From contig NZ_AZGB01000009.1 of the NCBI RefSeq assembly GCF_001435235.1, positions 1-64,000 of the forward strand: a stretch of DNA of 64,000 bases, in the 5' to 3' direction. The notes under the pieces were generated by a model. It ran no database searches. It was not told the DNA's origin and saw nothing but the letters and a program-made list of their open reading frames with translations. Shown piece after piece: positions 43,475-51,633 of the stretch; position 1 is the stretch's first letter, and every line of letters begins with the position of its first letter. A program made the translations under genes and the position numbers. The stretch comes from Liquorilactobacillus ghanensis DSM 18630. GTDB lineage: Bacteria; Bacillota; Bacilli; Lactobacillales; Lactobacillaceae.

Positions 43475-43912
43475 TCATTTCGGCAATATTCCTTCTTCTT
43501 TCGCTAAAAGCTCCAATAACTTTTCCCGTTTCCGATAGATCTGCGCACGGCTAAGTTGAGGTTTCAATACCTTGCCGACCATGAGCCAATCGTAATAATC
43601 ATTCGTACAGAATCTCAGCTTATAAATTTCTTTCTGCTGTTCAGTCATAACATCTAAAACAGTATCTCTCACGCTTCGTAAATAATATAAACGTTGCAAG
43701 TAATTGTCTTTTTCTTTAGCTTCAAGAATTTTTTCTGCTTTGTTCACAGTTACGGAGCTTCGGCCACCACCCACATTTTCATCTTCAAATTCACGAAAAG
43801 GCCATTCAATTTCAAATTCTCGTCGTTTGATTAATTTATCCACCTTTGCGATCTTCATAAAATCTGCTTCAAGCCCTGCCATTTCCTTACTTGATAATCT
43901 TTCTTCAATCAC
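43475..43912 (-). CDS. ArpU-family late transcription regulator
   Basis: A 145-residue protein with a C-terminal sigma-4/HTH-like part (MTEQQKEIYKLRF; DWLMVGKVLKPQLSRAQIYRKREKLLELL) and an N-terminal helical part. The ArpU/RinA-type proteins control late transcription and stand before terminase, as here. The start is GTG at 43,912. Confidence 0.82.
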   Translation of the reverse strand: MIEERLSSKEMAGLEADFMKIAKVDKLIKRREFEIEWPFREFEDENVGGGRSSVTVNKAEKILEAKEKDNYLQRLYYLRSVRDTVLDVMTEQQKEIYKLRFCTNDYYDWLMVGKVLKPQLSRAQIYRKREKLLELLAKEEGILPK

Positions 43913-43920
43913 TCACTAAC

Positions 43921-43992
43921 TCACCTCTTATCTAAATAAACAATCCAACCGCATAAAATCATAAAAGCAATTAAACATATCGACACCCACAT
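43921..43992 (-). CDS. Tiny membrane peptide before the ArpU-like gene
   Basis: A 23-residue peptide (MWVSICLIAFMILCGWIVYL...), one hydrophobic helix. GGAGATGAG precedes the ATG, which follows the preceding stop by 1 base; its own stop codon lies within the translation start region of the ArpU-like gene. Support is by organisation only. Confidence 0.45.
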   Translation of the reverse strand: MWVSICLIAFMILCGWIVYLDKR

Positions 43993-43993
43993 G

Positions 43994-44125
43994 TTACTCA
44001 TCTCCAAACTTTCCTATATGGCTTCCACAATGAGGACAAAACTTAAATCCTTGATACTCCATAGTCGGGTATTCATCCTTACAGAAATCACAATATCCAT
44101 ACTGTTTTTTATAATCTAAGTTCAT
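43994..44125 (-). CDS. Small zinc-ribbon protein
   Basis: A 43-residue protein with two CxxC pairs (YCDFCKDE; FCPHCGSHIGKF), so probably a zinc ribbon. Ribosome binding site is weak. It lies within a run of small early/middle genes. Function unknown. Confidence 0.6.
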   Translation of the reverse strand: MNLDYKKQYGYCDFCKDEYPTMEYQGFKFCPHCGSHIGKFGDE

Positions 44126-44143
44126 AGACAATCCAAGCAATAC

Positions 44144-44290
44144 TTATTCAACTGTAAATTTAGAATCAGAATCTTCAAGAATTAATTTAGCGGCAAGTCT
44201 AATTAAGGCCGATAAATCCCTATTAGATAGCCTGCTTTTTAAGATCATTTCACCCTTACTGTTAAAAACAACCTTTGCTCCATGCTTCAT
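44144..44290 (-). CDS. Small hypothetical phage protein
   Basis: A 48-residue protein (MKHGAKVVFNSKGEMILKS...). AGGAGAG lies 8 bases before the ATG; it starts 4 bases after the previous gene's stop. Helical second half. No family recognised. Confidence 0.62.
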   Translation of the reverse strand: MKHGAKVVFNSKGEMILKSRLSNRDLSALIRLAAKLILEDSDSKFTVE

Positions 44291-44294
44291 TCAA

Positions 44295-44585
44295 TCACTC
44301 TCCTAGCTTGCGTCCACACACATCACAATATTTAATATCATTTAAATAGCTTTCTTTATATACATCCTTACCAATAGCCTTTACATCATGAACACATTCC
44401 TTTCTACTTTTTGGTACCCCAAGTTCATCATGGCAATACCCACATATTGTCTGCGCCTTGGTTGGAGCATCTAAAATCTGCTTAAGCTCTGCCGGTGTAA
44501 AATGAATTACTTTATCGGACTTACTGAACTTTTTAGCAGTTGGTTCTTCTTCAAACTCTTTTAGTAATGCTTCTCTAGTTTTCAT
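44295..44585 (-). CDS. Zinc-ribbon hypothetical protein
   Basis: A 96-residue protein, helical at first, then two Cys pairs (ICGYCHDEL; YCDVCGRKLGE) that could bind zinc. It overlaps the upstream DUF1642-like gene by 11 bases. Function unknown. Confidence 0.65.
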   Translation of the reverse strand: MKTREALLKEFEEEPTAKKFSKSDKVIHFTPAELKQILDAPTKAQTICGYCHDELGVPKSRKECVHDVKAIGKDVYKESYLNDIKYCDVCGRKLGE

Positions 44586-45153
44586 TTTCGATAACCTCCT
44601 TGCACTTGGTTAAATCAACTTCTGCAAATTTTGGCCATGAGTTCATTTCTAAAATTTCATTTATAGTAAATTTATCGGCAGCCTTTTTATTAACTAACTC
44701 AATACTGGAGCTTCGCACTAAATAGTTTCCTAAAATCTTAATATAATATTCCTTCTCTTTTTCTACTTGGATCCATTCGGGGCAGTACCACGCTTTTGCG
44801 AATAAAATCTCACGGTCATTGCGATAAAGTGGATAGTCATCTTTTTTTATCCAATGTTTCAAGTGTGGATAGTAAGTGTCAGGGCTTCCGATAGCCTCAA
44901 ATGCCCTAAAGAGTTCTCTTGTTCTCGTACGAATATCATCAAATTCCGCTTTCTCAGCTTTGGTAAATCTGATTTTCTGCTGCCAGAAATCAGACACCTT
45001 ACCTAAAATCTGTGTTTTATAAAGCTGGAGAGAGAACCATTCTTTTTCATCTGTATTAGGTAAAATTTCATTTAATCTATCAACATCATCAATGGCTAGT
45101 CTGATAACTATTTTGTCGCCAGCTTCTAACTTTTTAACATCCTCGTATTTCAT
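44575..45153 (-). CDS. DUF1642-like phage protein
   Basis: A 192-residue charged protein with the region YKTQILGKVSDFWQQKIRF and a C-terminal FTINEILEMNSWPKFAEVDL. It looks like the DUF1642 group common in the middle region of lactic acid bacterial phages, with no known function. Confidence 0.55.
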   Translation of the reverse strand: MKYEDVKKLEAGDKIVIRLAIDDVDRLNEILPNTDEKEWFSLQLYKTQILGKVSDFWQQKIRFTKAEKAEFDDIRTRTRELFRAFEAIGSPDTYYPHLKHWIKKDDYPLYRNDREILFAKAWYCPEWIQVEKEKEYYIKILGNYLVRSSSIELVNKKAADKFTINEILEMNSWPKFAEVDLTKCKEVIENEN

Positions 45154-45166
45154 TTTTCTTCTCTCC

Positions 45167-45481
45167 CTACTTCAATTCATTAACGATAACCGTTGTGTTA
45201 TCACCAAAATAAATGTTGTGTTTACGATTGTGCTGATCTACATATTGAAGCGATCTGTTTTGATGTGAAACATCAAATTTGCCTTTGAAGTGCATAATCG
45301 CTTTGCCGTCAGCGTTATAAACTGTTATGTCACGTTCAATTCCGTTATTTGTTTCAGATTGAAAATTTTTAACTGTTCTAATACCAGTTGCTGTATGGCT
45401 TAAAAACCAATAAGAACACCACCCCAAACTCATCAAACCAACAACCACAATAACTCCAATTGTAATAACCGTTTTTTTCAT
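45167..45481 (-). CDS. Membrane-anchored hypothetical protein
   Basis: A 104-residue protein with an N-terminal helix (residues 4-28; VITIGVIVVVGLMSLGWC), then a beta-rich extracytoplasmic part (DITVYNADGKAIMHFKGKF). The Cys at the end of the helix is not in a full lipobox. Similar proteins occur in streptococcal and lactobacillar phages. It overlaps its upstream neighbour by 4 bases. Confidence 0.65.
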   Translation of the reverse strand: MKKTVITIGVIVVVGLMSLGWCSYWFLSHTATGIRTVKNFQSETNNGIERDITVYNADGKAIMHFKGKFDVSHQNRSLQYVDQHNRKHNIYFGDNTTVIVNELK

Positions 45482-45705
45482 TTTTCCTCACCTTTCAGCT
45501 TTTTCCAGTTGTATTCCTGATAATTCATCAACGCCACGCAAAATTCAATCACTAGCGGATGACTGTCATACTTTTGTTCTAAATGTGCAAGTGAGCCAAC
45601 TAACCAGTGCCAGTATTCCTGGCTATCCAGCGGGTGCTGCTGCATAAATACATTTGAAGCCTGCATCCACTTTTGAACGTCTGCAAATACCAAACTCCAA
45701 TTCAT
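45478..45705 (-). CDS. Small hypothetical phage protein
   Basis: A 75-residue helical protein rich in Trp, His and Gln (WSLVFADVQKWMQASNVFMQ; EYWHWLVGSLAHLEQ). It abuts rusA on one side and overlaps the membrane protein gene on the other. I do not recognise a family. Confidence 0.6.
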   Translation of the reverse strand: MNWSLVFADVQKWMQASNVFMQQHPLDSQEYWHWLVGSLAHLEQKYDSHPLVIEFCVALMNYQEYNWKKLKGEEK

Positions 45706-46116
45706 TCATCCCACATCCTCAATTCTGATAAATATTCCTGGCATCTGTGCCCAAAATTTTTCAGCAATCAAACTGACTACGTATCTGTCGTCTTTCCAAA
45801 ATCCTAATTTAGTCAAGCAATCCTGAACTAGTTTGGTCATGTTGTCTAAATCAGGCTTGGTGTCTTTGTATTCCCCATCACCATGTTTACCCTTTAACGG
45901 AAAACAATACTTAATTGTCATCCGAACTTTACCAGGCATTTTTTGTTCGGGTGTGTATTGTCCAAACATATCCATGTATAACTGCCGTGCATTTCTTAAT
46001 TCCGCTGGTTCATAAAATACTGGCTTGCCCTTTACGACTGACACCTGTTTTTCCTGATGTGTGACTGTCGGTATTTTCTTCATTGGTACAAAAAACTGAA
46101 TTACTTTTTCTGTCAT
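45706..46116 (-). CDS. RusA-family Holliday junction resolvase
   Basis: A protein of about 136 residues. Motifs: VRMTIKYCFPLKGKHGDGEYKD-like strand, then the acidic KPDLDNMTKLVQDCLTKLGFWKDDR, which holds the catalytic Asp residues of RusA. It resolves four-way junctions during phage recombination and replication. I place the start at MTEK (46,116); upstream GTG and ATG codons are alternatives. Confidence 0.88.
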   Translation of the reverse strand: MTEKVIQFFVPMKKIPTVTHQEKQVSVVKGKPVFYEPAELRNARQLYMDMFGQYTPEQKMPGKVRMTIKYCFPLKGKHGDGEYKDTKPDLDNMTKLVQDCLTKLGFWKDDRYVVSLIAEKFWAQMPGIFIRIEDVG

Positions 46117-46178
46117 TTTCATCACTCTTTATTTTATTAATTTTATCTATTACGTTTTAATTTTTCATTTTATTTCAT

Positions 46179-46242
46179 TGTCCGTTCCTGTCTGTTGTCG
46201 TAGCTACTCTCCCAAGGAGAGCTACGACAAGACAGACGGACA
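46179..46242. other. 64-base imperfect hairpin near the origin candidate
   Basis: Arms pair in blocks: TGTCCGT, CTGTC, TTGTCGTAG and CTCTCC with GGAGAG, CTACGACAA, GACAG and ACGGACA; loop CAA and three small bulges. About 27 base pairs in total. There is no T run on either side, so it is not a simple terminator. Its arms include TGTCGTAGCT, one base different from the nearby iteron. Confidence 0.75.
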
Positions 46243-46267
46243 GCGGTGTGACAGGGCTTTTGAGAGT

Positions 46268-46332
46268 TGTCGGAGCTGTCGGAGCTATTTAGCTATCAAC
46301 GAACAATCATGATTTGTCGGAGCTGTCGGAGC
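46268..46332. repeat. Four iterons TGTCGGAGC, candidate replication origin
   Basis: Two tandem pairs of the 9-mer TGTCGGAGC (46,268-46,285 and 46,315-46,332) separated by 29 bases; an inverted partial copy GCCGACA follows near 46,340. They lie just downstream of the primase/helicase gene and next to a long hairpin. Origins of temperate phages commonly have this layout. Confidence 0.65.
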
Positions 46333-46351
46333 TAATAGTGCCGACACATTT

Positions 46352-48595
46352 TTAATTATCATTACTATTAGTTTTTCTTATCATTCCATCTTCAATAATA
46401 AATTTTTTGTTCTTTTTAACTCGTGTATAAACTGTATTTCTTTTTACTTCCAAGTAATCAGCAATTTGATTAACCTCAATTGGTCCACCGTCAACACTCA
46501 AAACGTTGAATGCTTCTTCAAGTTCTTGTTGTGCTTTTTCGCTTTTTGACTGATTAGCTTTCTGCGTCCCTTTTTTCCACTTTGTTTTTTGATCATCATC
46601 AATTTTGATGTCCTGCAAACTATCATCCAAAACGTGAATAGGATATTGGAACCAGGCATTGACTGGCGCAAATTTAGGAAACTCGCGCAGTGTTCCGGAT
46701 AATCTCCATGCTGTTGCTTGACGAATCGCTGTCACTGCAGCATTTTTACGTTCGTTTATTTGTTTTAAAATCTGCTTTGAATTCGGTAATCCGGATAGTG
46801 CAGCTAATAAGTGATGCGACATTTGTTTCAAACTAAACGTGTCATCAAGCGGTATTTCATAAGTTGAATTGAAGTGTTTGATAGCTGACTGATACACACT
46901 ACAAATTGCTTCATTTTCGCGTTGATCATATCGTGGTTCCTCAACTGGCAATTCGATTAAATCTAATATTGCGTCTGGGTCACGGGCAAATACTCCGGAT
47001 CCGGATGAGCGGTCCATCGAAGCTTTTCCACCTTGTGCCCCTTTTGAATGGTGATGCGCATAAATGACTGAACACTTTAATTCCGTAGCGATTAAATCAA
47101 ATTGATTAACAAACAATGACATATCATGAGCGTTGTTTTCATCGCCAGTTAACACCTTATAAATCGGGTCAATGATGACTGCTTTGTATTCGGCTTTTTC
47201 TGCTCTACGAATTAGCTTGGGTGCTAGCTTATCCATTGGACTGGTTTTCCCACGCAAATTCCATACATCAATATTAGAAACATGTTCATGGCCGCGACCT
47301 AATGTATTGTAAATTTCAACAAAACGTTTTTTAGCTGATCGCTCGTCTAACTCTAAATTTACGTATAGAACTCGCCCACGTTGACACTGGAAGTTGAACC
47401 ACTTCCAGCCCTCCGCTATGGCAATTGCTAACTGAATTAACGCGAATGACTTACCAGCTTTTGACGGACCAGCAATTAGCATCTTGTGTCCTTGTCGCAA
47501 AACTCCACTGATCAATTCCGGTGCTAAGATGATCGGCTTATCGAATAAATCAGACATATTTTCCATTTCTGGCAAATTGTCGTTCATATCTTCAATGTAA
47601 TCTTTCCAATCGTCCCAGGAATCTTGACCAAGATTTGTTGCAATTAAGAACTGTTTCTTTTCCCCGCGTTGAAAGCCTGGAAGTCTGGTAAGTCTTGCTG
47701 GGTTCTTGTTTTGCTTATCAACTCGTAAGCCATTCTTTTCAAGAATCTTGTACAAATGGTCCACGCGTTCCTGGTATTGCGGAAGATTAGCTGCATCAAC
47801 TTTAACTACTGCGTGCAAGCTGCGACTGCCTGAATAAGATAGTGTTGCTATTGGCAATTCCAATTTTCGCAATAATTCGTTCTGCTTTTCCAATTCCATC
47901 GTGTCGCTTTCAACTAAAACGTATCTGTAGTCAGTAACGTTATTGTTTTTCGTACCTTTACCATCCAGAGGATTCACACAAATCCACGCTCCAGCGTTAG
48001 GCTCTGGATCACCCATTACCGCACCAATGTCTCCGTTGGACTTCTGCAATTTTTCGATAATAGTCCCAGCTGTTTGTGTGTAAACTCCGTTGCCTGGTTT
48101 CCACTTATCGTTGTTATCGTCGTACCAAGCATCGTTAACGAATCTGATTACTTCGCCCATGTCGAACAATGATTTTAAGTAATCAATAATTTGTTGTGCT
48201 GGGTTCCAAGCGGTCGGTTCTTTAATGGCTTGCCCACCAATATAATCCGGATTAATAATCTTATAATCTTTATCAATCGAAGTTACAAAACTGTCATTCC
48301 AGCCAATAAATTCATTGCCATCCGGATTACTTCCATGTGGCTGCCAACCGTTATTTTTTGCCATCTGGGTGATTGTCGCACCCGTAACAGGCGTATTAGT
48401 ACCCTTGAAAGTATTCCATTTCCGCTCGCATTCGCCTTCGTGATATCGACCTGCATCGCTTCGGCTCCAGCTGTCCCAGTCGTTAACTGAATAGCCCTCA
48501 TGCTTTAAAGCCATGCCTACATCGCACCACTCCTGATAACTAAGCATTGTTGGGTCAATTGCAGCTAACGGGTCCAATAAGTTGAATTTTTCCAT
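46352..48595 (-). CDS. Replication primase-helicase (PriCT, primase, RepA-type ATPase)
   Basis: A 747-residue protein. Residues 15-75 form a PriCT-like helical domain (YQEWCDVGMALKHEG...CERKWNTF). About 150-330 resemble an archaeo-eukaryotic-type primase (YVLVESD, then LSYSGSRSLHAVVKVDA). About 355-570 form a RecA/RepA-type helicase (MLIAGPSKAGKSFALIQLA, Walker A; AVIIDPIYKVL, Walker B). The C-terminus has a DNA-binding winged helix (NQIADYLEVKRNTVYTRVK). It initiates phage replication, probably at the adjacent iterons. Its last base overlaps the gene upstream. Confidence 0.85.
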   Translation of the reverse strand: MEKFNLLDPLAAIDPTMLSYQEWCDVGMALKHEGYSVNDWDSWSRSDAGRYHEGECERKWNTFKGTNTPVTGATITQMAKNNGWQPHGSNPDGNEFIGWNDSFVTSIDKDYKIINPDYIGGQAIKEPTAWNPAQQIIDYLKSLFDMGEVIRFVNDAWYDDNNDKWKPGNGVYTQTAGTIIEKLQKSNGDIGAVMGDPEPNAGAWICVNPLDGKGTKNNNVTDYRYVLVESDTMELEKQNELLRKLELPIATLSYSGSRSLHAVVKVDAANLPQYQERVDHLYKILEKNGLRVDKQNKNPARLTRLPGFQRGEKKQFLIATNLGQDSWDDWKDYIEDMNDNLPEMENMSDLFDKPIILAPELISGVLRQGHKMLIAGPSKAGKSFALIQLAIAIAEGWKWFNFQCQRGRVLYVNLELDERSAKKRFVEIYNTLGRGHEHVSNIDVWNLRGKTSPMDKLAPKLIRRAEKAEYKAVIIDPIYKVLTGDENNAHDMSLFVNQFDLIATELKCSVIYAHHHSKGAQGGKASMDRSSGSGVFARDPDAILDLIELPVEEPRYDQRENEAICSVYQSAIKHFNSTYEIPLDDTFSLKQMSHHLLAALSGLPNSKQILKQINERKNAAVTAIRQATAWRLSGTLREFPKFAPVNAWFQYPIHVLDDSLQDIKIDDDQKTKWKKGTQKANQSKSEKAQQELEEAFNVLSVDGGPIEVNQIADYLEVKRNTVYTRVKKNKKFIIEDGMIRKTNSNDN

Positions 48596-48897
48596 TAGTA
48601 ATACACCTTTTTCTTAAACACTGACTGATTCATTTCATCGAAATGCGGCATACTACCTCGTTTCTGACTAGCTTCTAAATCAAAGTGGTTTTTAGATTTT
48701 AGCCAATTAGGTTGTTTATCTGGCTTAACCCCGATTGTTTTTTTATGAACAATCCATTTTGTTTTCGTATCACAGTCTAAAATTACTACTGTACTTTTAT
48801 AAATTTCTGTAATTACTGCCTTTTCATGAAGTATTCCATGAACATCTTTAACGTTAACTAAATGATTTCCTTTCTTGATCCGTTTCATTTCGGTCAC
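48595..48897 (-). CDS. Hypothetical phage replication-region protein
   Basis: A 100-residue basic protein (GNHLVNVKDVHGILHEKAVITEIYKSTVVILDC), predicted beta at first. It may bind nucleic acid but I recognise no family. Its stop overlaps the start of the primase gene, so it is coupled. Confidence 0.6.
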   Translation of the reverse strand: MTEMKRIKKGNHLVNVKDVHGILHEKAVITEIYKSTVVILDCDTKTKWIVHKKTIGVKPDKQPNWLKSKNHFDLEASQKRGSMPHFDEMNQSVFKKKVYY

Positions 48898-48903
48898 TCT
48901 TTC

Positions 48904-48930
48904 AAAAAAATATTTAGTTTGGCCAAACTA
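48904..48930 (-). terminator. Palindromic terminator after the helicase gene
   Basis: TAGTTT, loop GGCC, AAACTA (48,915-48,930, a perfect palindrome), then AATATTTTTTT on the minus strand. It comes after the tRNA-like element. Confidence 0.65.
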
Positions 48931-48932
48931 TG

Positions 48933-48975
48933 CCACAGCATGGAATCGAACCATGCTGATGTCACCAGACTGTGG
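48933..48975 (-). other. tRNA-like mini-structure (acceptor stem plus T-arm)
   Basis: On the minus strand: CCACAG, a 14-base part with CTG...CAG, then CATGG TTCGATT CCATG, which is a textbook T-arm, then CTGTGG pairing with the first arm. There is no D-arm, anticodon arm or CCA. It may be a tRNA remnant or a structural mimic. Located between the helicase stop and a terminator. Confidence 0.5.
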
Positions 48976-48978
48976 TGG

Positions 48979-51633
48979 TTATACTGTCATTAATTCTTCA
49001 GGCTTGTACTCAGTTGGCTTAATGCCATGTGGTGTGCGCCAACCGTTCGCCGCTATTCGGTTAATCATTTTGCTAGCACTTTCAAACTGCCAAGTTCCTA
49101 CATGTCGGAATCCTCGGCCTTCTAAAAATCGAATCTGTTTAGGTGTAGTCAAACCGCCTTGACGTCTCATTGATAATCTGGTCAATAAAATATCTGCTTT
49201 CCCAGCATTATCAATTTCATCTGGCATAATACCCATTTTTTCGAGTGCTTTCTTCTGCTTGTCACTTGGCGGAGCCATTTCCCAGCCAAAACTTGGAACG
49301 TAACTCGAAAGATCTTCATCTTGGATTGACATTTCAAACTGTAGCGGATCAACTAACTTACGCTTACGACGCTTCATTTCAGCTAATTGCTTAGCTAGCG
49401 ACTCCTCACGCTCCGCGACAACATCTTCAGCAGCTTCTTTTTCTGCTTCTTCAATGTCAACTGGCGCAGTAGAATCCTGGATGTTTTCAGTCATCTTTTT
49501 AGCAACTTCGTTGTTTTTGGTAATAAGGTGTGCTGGATGGCATAGGTCTAAACGCTCCGTGTGCCACAGAAAATCTAGTAACAGCAGTTCTTTCTTACCT
49601 GGTGAAAGTCGAGTTCCGCGCCCTACCATCTGCGAATACAAACCGCGGACTTTTGTCGGTCTTAGAACGATAATGCAATCAACGCTTGGGCAGTCCCAGC
49701 CTTCCGTCAGCAGCATTGAATTACATAAGACGTTGTACTTTCCAGCTTCAAAGTCAGCTAATTTCTGTTTACGATCATCTGATTCTCCGTCGACTTCAGT
49801 AGCTTTAAATCCGTGTCGATTTAAAATTTCAGTGAACTTCTTTGACGTTTTGACAAGCGGTAAAAACACAACTGTCTTGCGATTCATGCAATTTTTAACC
49901 ATCTCGTCAGCTATTTGTTCCAGGTATGGATCCAATGCAGTGCCTAGTTCCTTGCTGCTAAAATCTCCGGCCTGTTGCTTAACACCTGAAATATCTAATC
50001 TCAATGGAATTGTCAGCGCCTTGATTGGCGTTAAATACCCATCTTTGATCGAGGCTGGTAAGCTGTACTCGTAAGCCAAGCTATCAAAATATTCGCCTAA
50101 GTTTCGTTGATCGCCTCGATCTGCTGTAGCAGTTACGCCTAAAACTTTGGCACCTTCAAAATAATTTAGAACTCGTTGGTAACCGTCTGAAATACAATGA
50201 TGTGCTTCATCGACTACAATCGTGTCAAAGTAATCTTTAGAGAACTGATTCAGCCTTTTTGACCTCTGCAATGTTTGAACGGACCCGACTACTACGCGAT
50301 AGAAACTGCCTAGACTAGTCTGTTCAGCCTTTTCAGTTGCTGTTTTAAGTCCTGTCGCTTTGGCTAGCTTATCTGAAGCTTGTTCTAACAACTCTCCACG
50401 GTGTGCCAGGACTAGAACACGTTCGCCTTTTCTAACGCAATCTTCAATCACTTTGGCAAACACGATCGTCTTTCCACAATTATGTGTAAGCGTAAAATCA
50501 TCTAGTAAATATCTATTATCCTTATCAACAGTAAATCCTATAAATTTTCTTGAATCTAATTTTTCAATCTTAAATCCAGTTCTTAAAACATTTTTCTTCT
50601 GCTTTCTAGGCAAAGCTTTTTTTCTTTCAATGTGGCAAGGAATCTTCGAGCATTCACCGCTAATAGAAACTCGATAATACGTTCCTTTAAATCCATTTTG
50701 TGATTTTTTGATGCAGCTTTTTACGTAAGCCGCCAATCCGACGGATCTACACATGAAAGTCATGTCATAAGCAAGCTTTTTTGAAGCTGAAATATAATCA
50801 TATCCATTGCATGTTAAGGATCCATCAGTATCAATTAGTCCTGCAATAACGTTCAATCTTGTTTTTAAAGATCCGGTTTTATATGCAAATGGAACCTCTT
50901 TGTCATAAGAACCCTTTCTTCTTACGCCTAATTCTTTTAACTGTCTATGCAGTTTGCTTCCTTTAACTCCAAGTTTTCCTGTTTTAAACGTGTAAGTAAA
51001 AGCTTTTCCTGTAGGATGTTTAACATATTTCATGTTGTAAACTTTGCATTGCTCATCTATTTCTTTTTTTATTTCTTTATCCATTGTTGTTAGTTCGATG
51101 GAATTTTTAATTTCTCCATCTCCTAAAAGCAGCCCTAAAAAATAAGGATCAATTGTAATTTTTTTATTTCCTTTGAAATTTTTGATTTCACTGCTTCTTA
51201 TTAACTTGTGAATATGCTTTTTATTTTTAGACCAAGTTAAATATTCTTTAACTGAAACATCAATTAATCTTCCATTTAAAAAATCACATGGGTATTTTCT
51301 TCTACTTTTTTCATTAATTCTTACTAAAGTTAATTTGTGATTTTCTGTAACAATAAATGGTTTTCCTTTAATAGGAATTATTTTGTACATTTGTTCAGAA
51401 CCTGCATGTTTAAAAAGAACTTTCCTTGGTGTTCCATCAAGACCTAATAGTTCATCACCAACGTTTATTTTTTTAACATTTTTTAATGAACCATCTGACA
51501 TTAATAAATTTTGTTCTAACGAGTGACATCCCGTTGGGAGGACCAATAAGGTTTTCTTATGTCCCTTTTCCCATTCTGATTCAACTTTTTTACGTGCTGT
51601 TTGTTGATATGGTCTTAATTCGATTGTTTTCAC
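48979..51633 (-). CDS. SF2 DEAD/DEAH helicase interrupted by an intein
   Basis: An 884-residue precursor; the host protein is about 534 residues. The Q-motif region ELRPYQQTARKKV and LVLPTG come first; then a 350-residue intein; then CGKTIVFAKVIED completes Walker A. Motif II is VVDEAHH, motif III VTATADR, and motifs V/VI lie in LLTEGWDCPSVD and QMVGRGTRLS. Without splicing the ATP site is split and the enzyme should be inactive. It probably works in replication fork or recombination remodelling. The gene overlaps the clamp-like gene by 4 bases. Confidence 0.92.
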   Translation of the reverse strand: MKTIELRPYQQTARKKVESEWEKGHKKTLLVLPTGCHSLEQNLLMSDGSLKNVKKINVGDELLGLDGTPRKVLFKHAGSEQMYKIIPIKGKPFIVTENHKLTLVRINEKSRRKYPCDFLNGRLIDVSVKEYLTWSKNKKHIHKLIRSSEIKNFKGNKKITIDPYFLGLLLGDGEIKNSIELTTMDKEIKKEIDEQCKVYNMKYVKHPTGKAFTYTFKTGKLGVKGSKLHRQLKELGVRRKGSYDKEVPFAYKTGSLKTRLNVIAGLIDTDGSLTCNGYDYISASKKLAYDMTFMCRSVGLAAYVKSCIKKSQNGFKGTYYRVSISGECSKIPCHIERKKALPRKQKKNVLRTGFKIEKLDSRKFIGFTVDKDNRYLLDDFTLTHNCGKTIVFAKVIEDCVRKGERVLVLAHRGELLEQASDKLAKATGLKTATEKAEQTSLGSFYRVVVGSVQTLQRSKRLNQFSKDYFDTIVVDEAHHCISDGYQRVLNYFEGAKVLGVTATADRGDQRNLGEYFDSLAYEYSLPASIKDGYLTPIKALTIPLRLDISGVKQQAGDFSSKELGTALDPYLEQIADEMVKNCMNRKTVVFLPLVKTSKKFTEILNRHGFKATEVDGESDDRKQKLADFEAGKYNVLCNSMLLTEGWDCPSVDCIIVLRPTKVRGLYSQMVGRGTRLSPGKKELLLLDFLWHTERLDLCHPAHLITKNNEVAKKMTENIQDSTAPVDIEEAEKEAAEDVVAEREESLAKQLAEMKRRKRKLVDPLQFEMSIQDEDLSSYVPSFGWEMAPPSDKQKKALEKMGIMPDEIDNAGKADILLTRLSMRRQGGLTTPKQIRFLEGRGFRHVGTWQFESASKMINRIAANGWRTPHGIKPTEYKPEELMTV
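50479..51528 (-). other. Intein with LAGLIDADG homing endonuclease
   Basis: Residues 36-385 of the helicase precursor. The first residue is Cys (block A: CHSLEQNLLM...INVGDEL); block B has FIVTENHKL; the dodecapeptides are LGLLLGDGEI and VIAGLIDTDGSL; blocks F and G are DKDNRYLLDDF and TLTHN; the +1 residue is Cys. All splicing residues are present. The DNA is visibly more AT-rich than the extein parts, as expected for an invading element. Confidence 0.92.
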
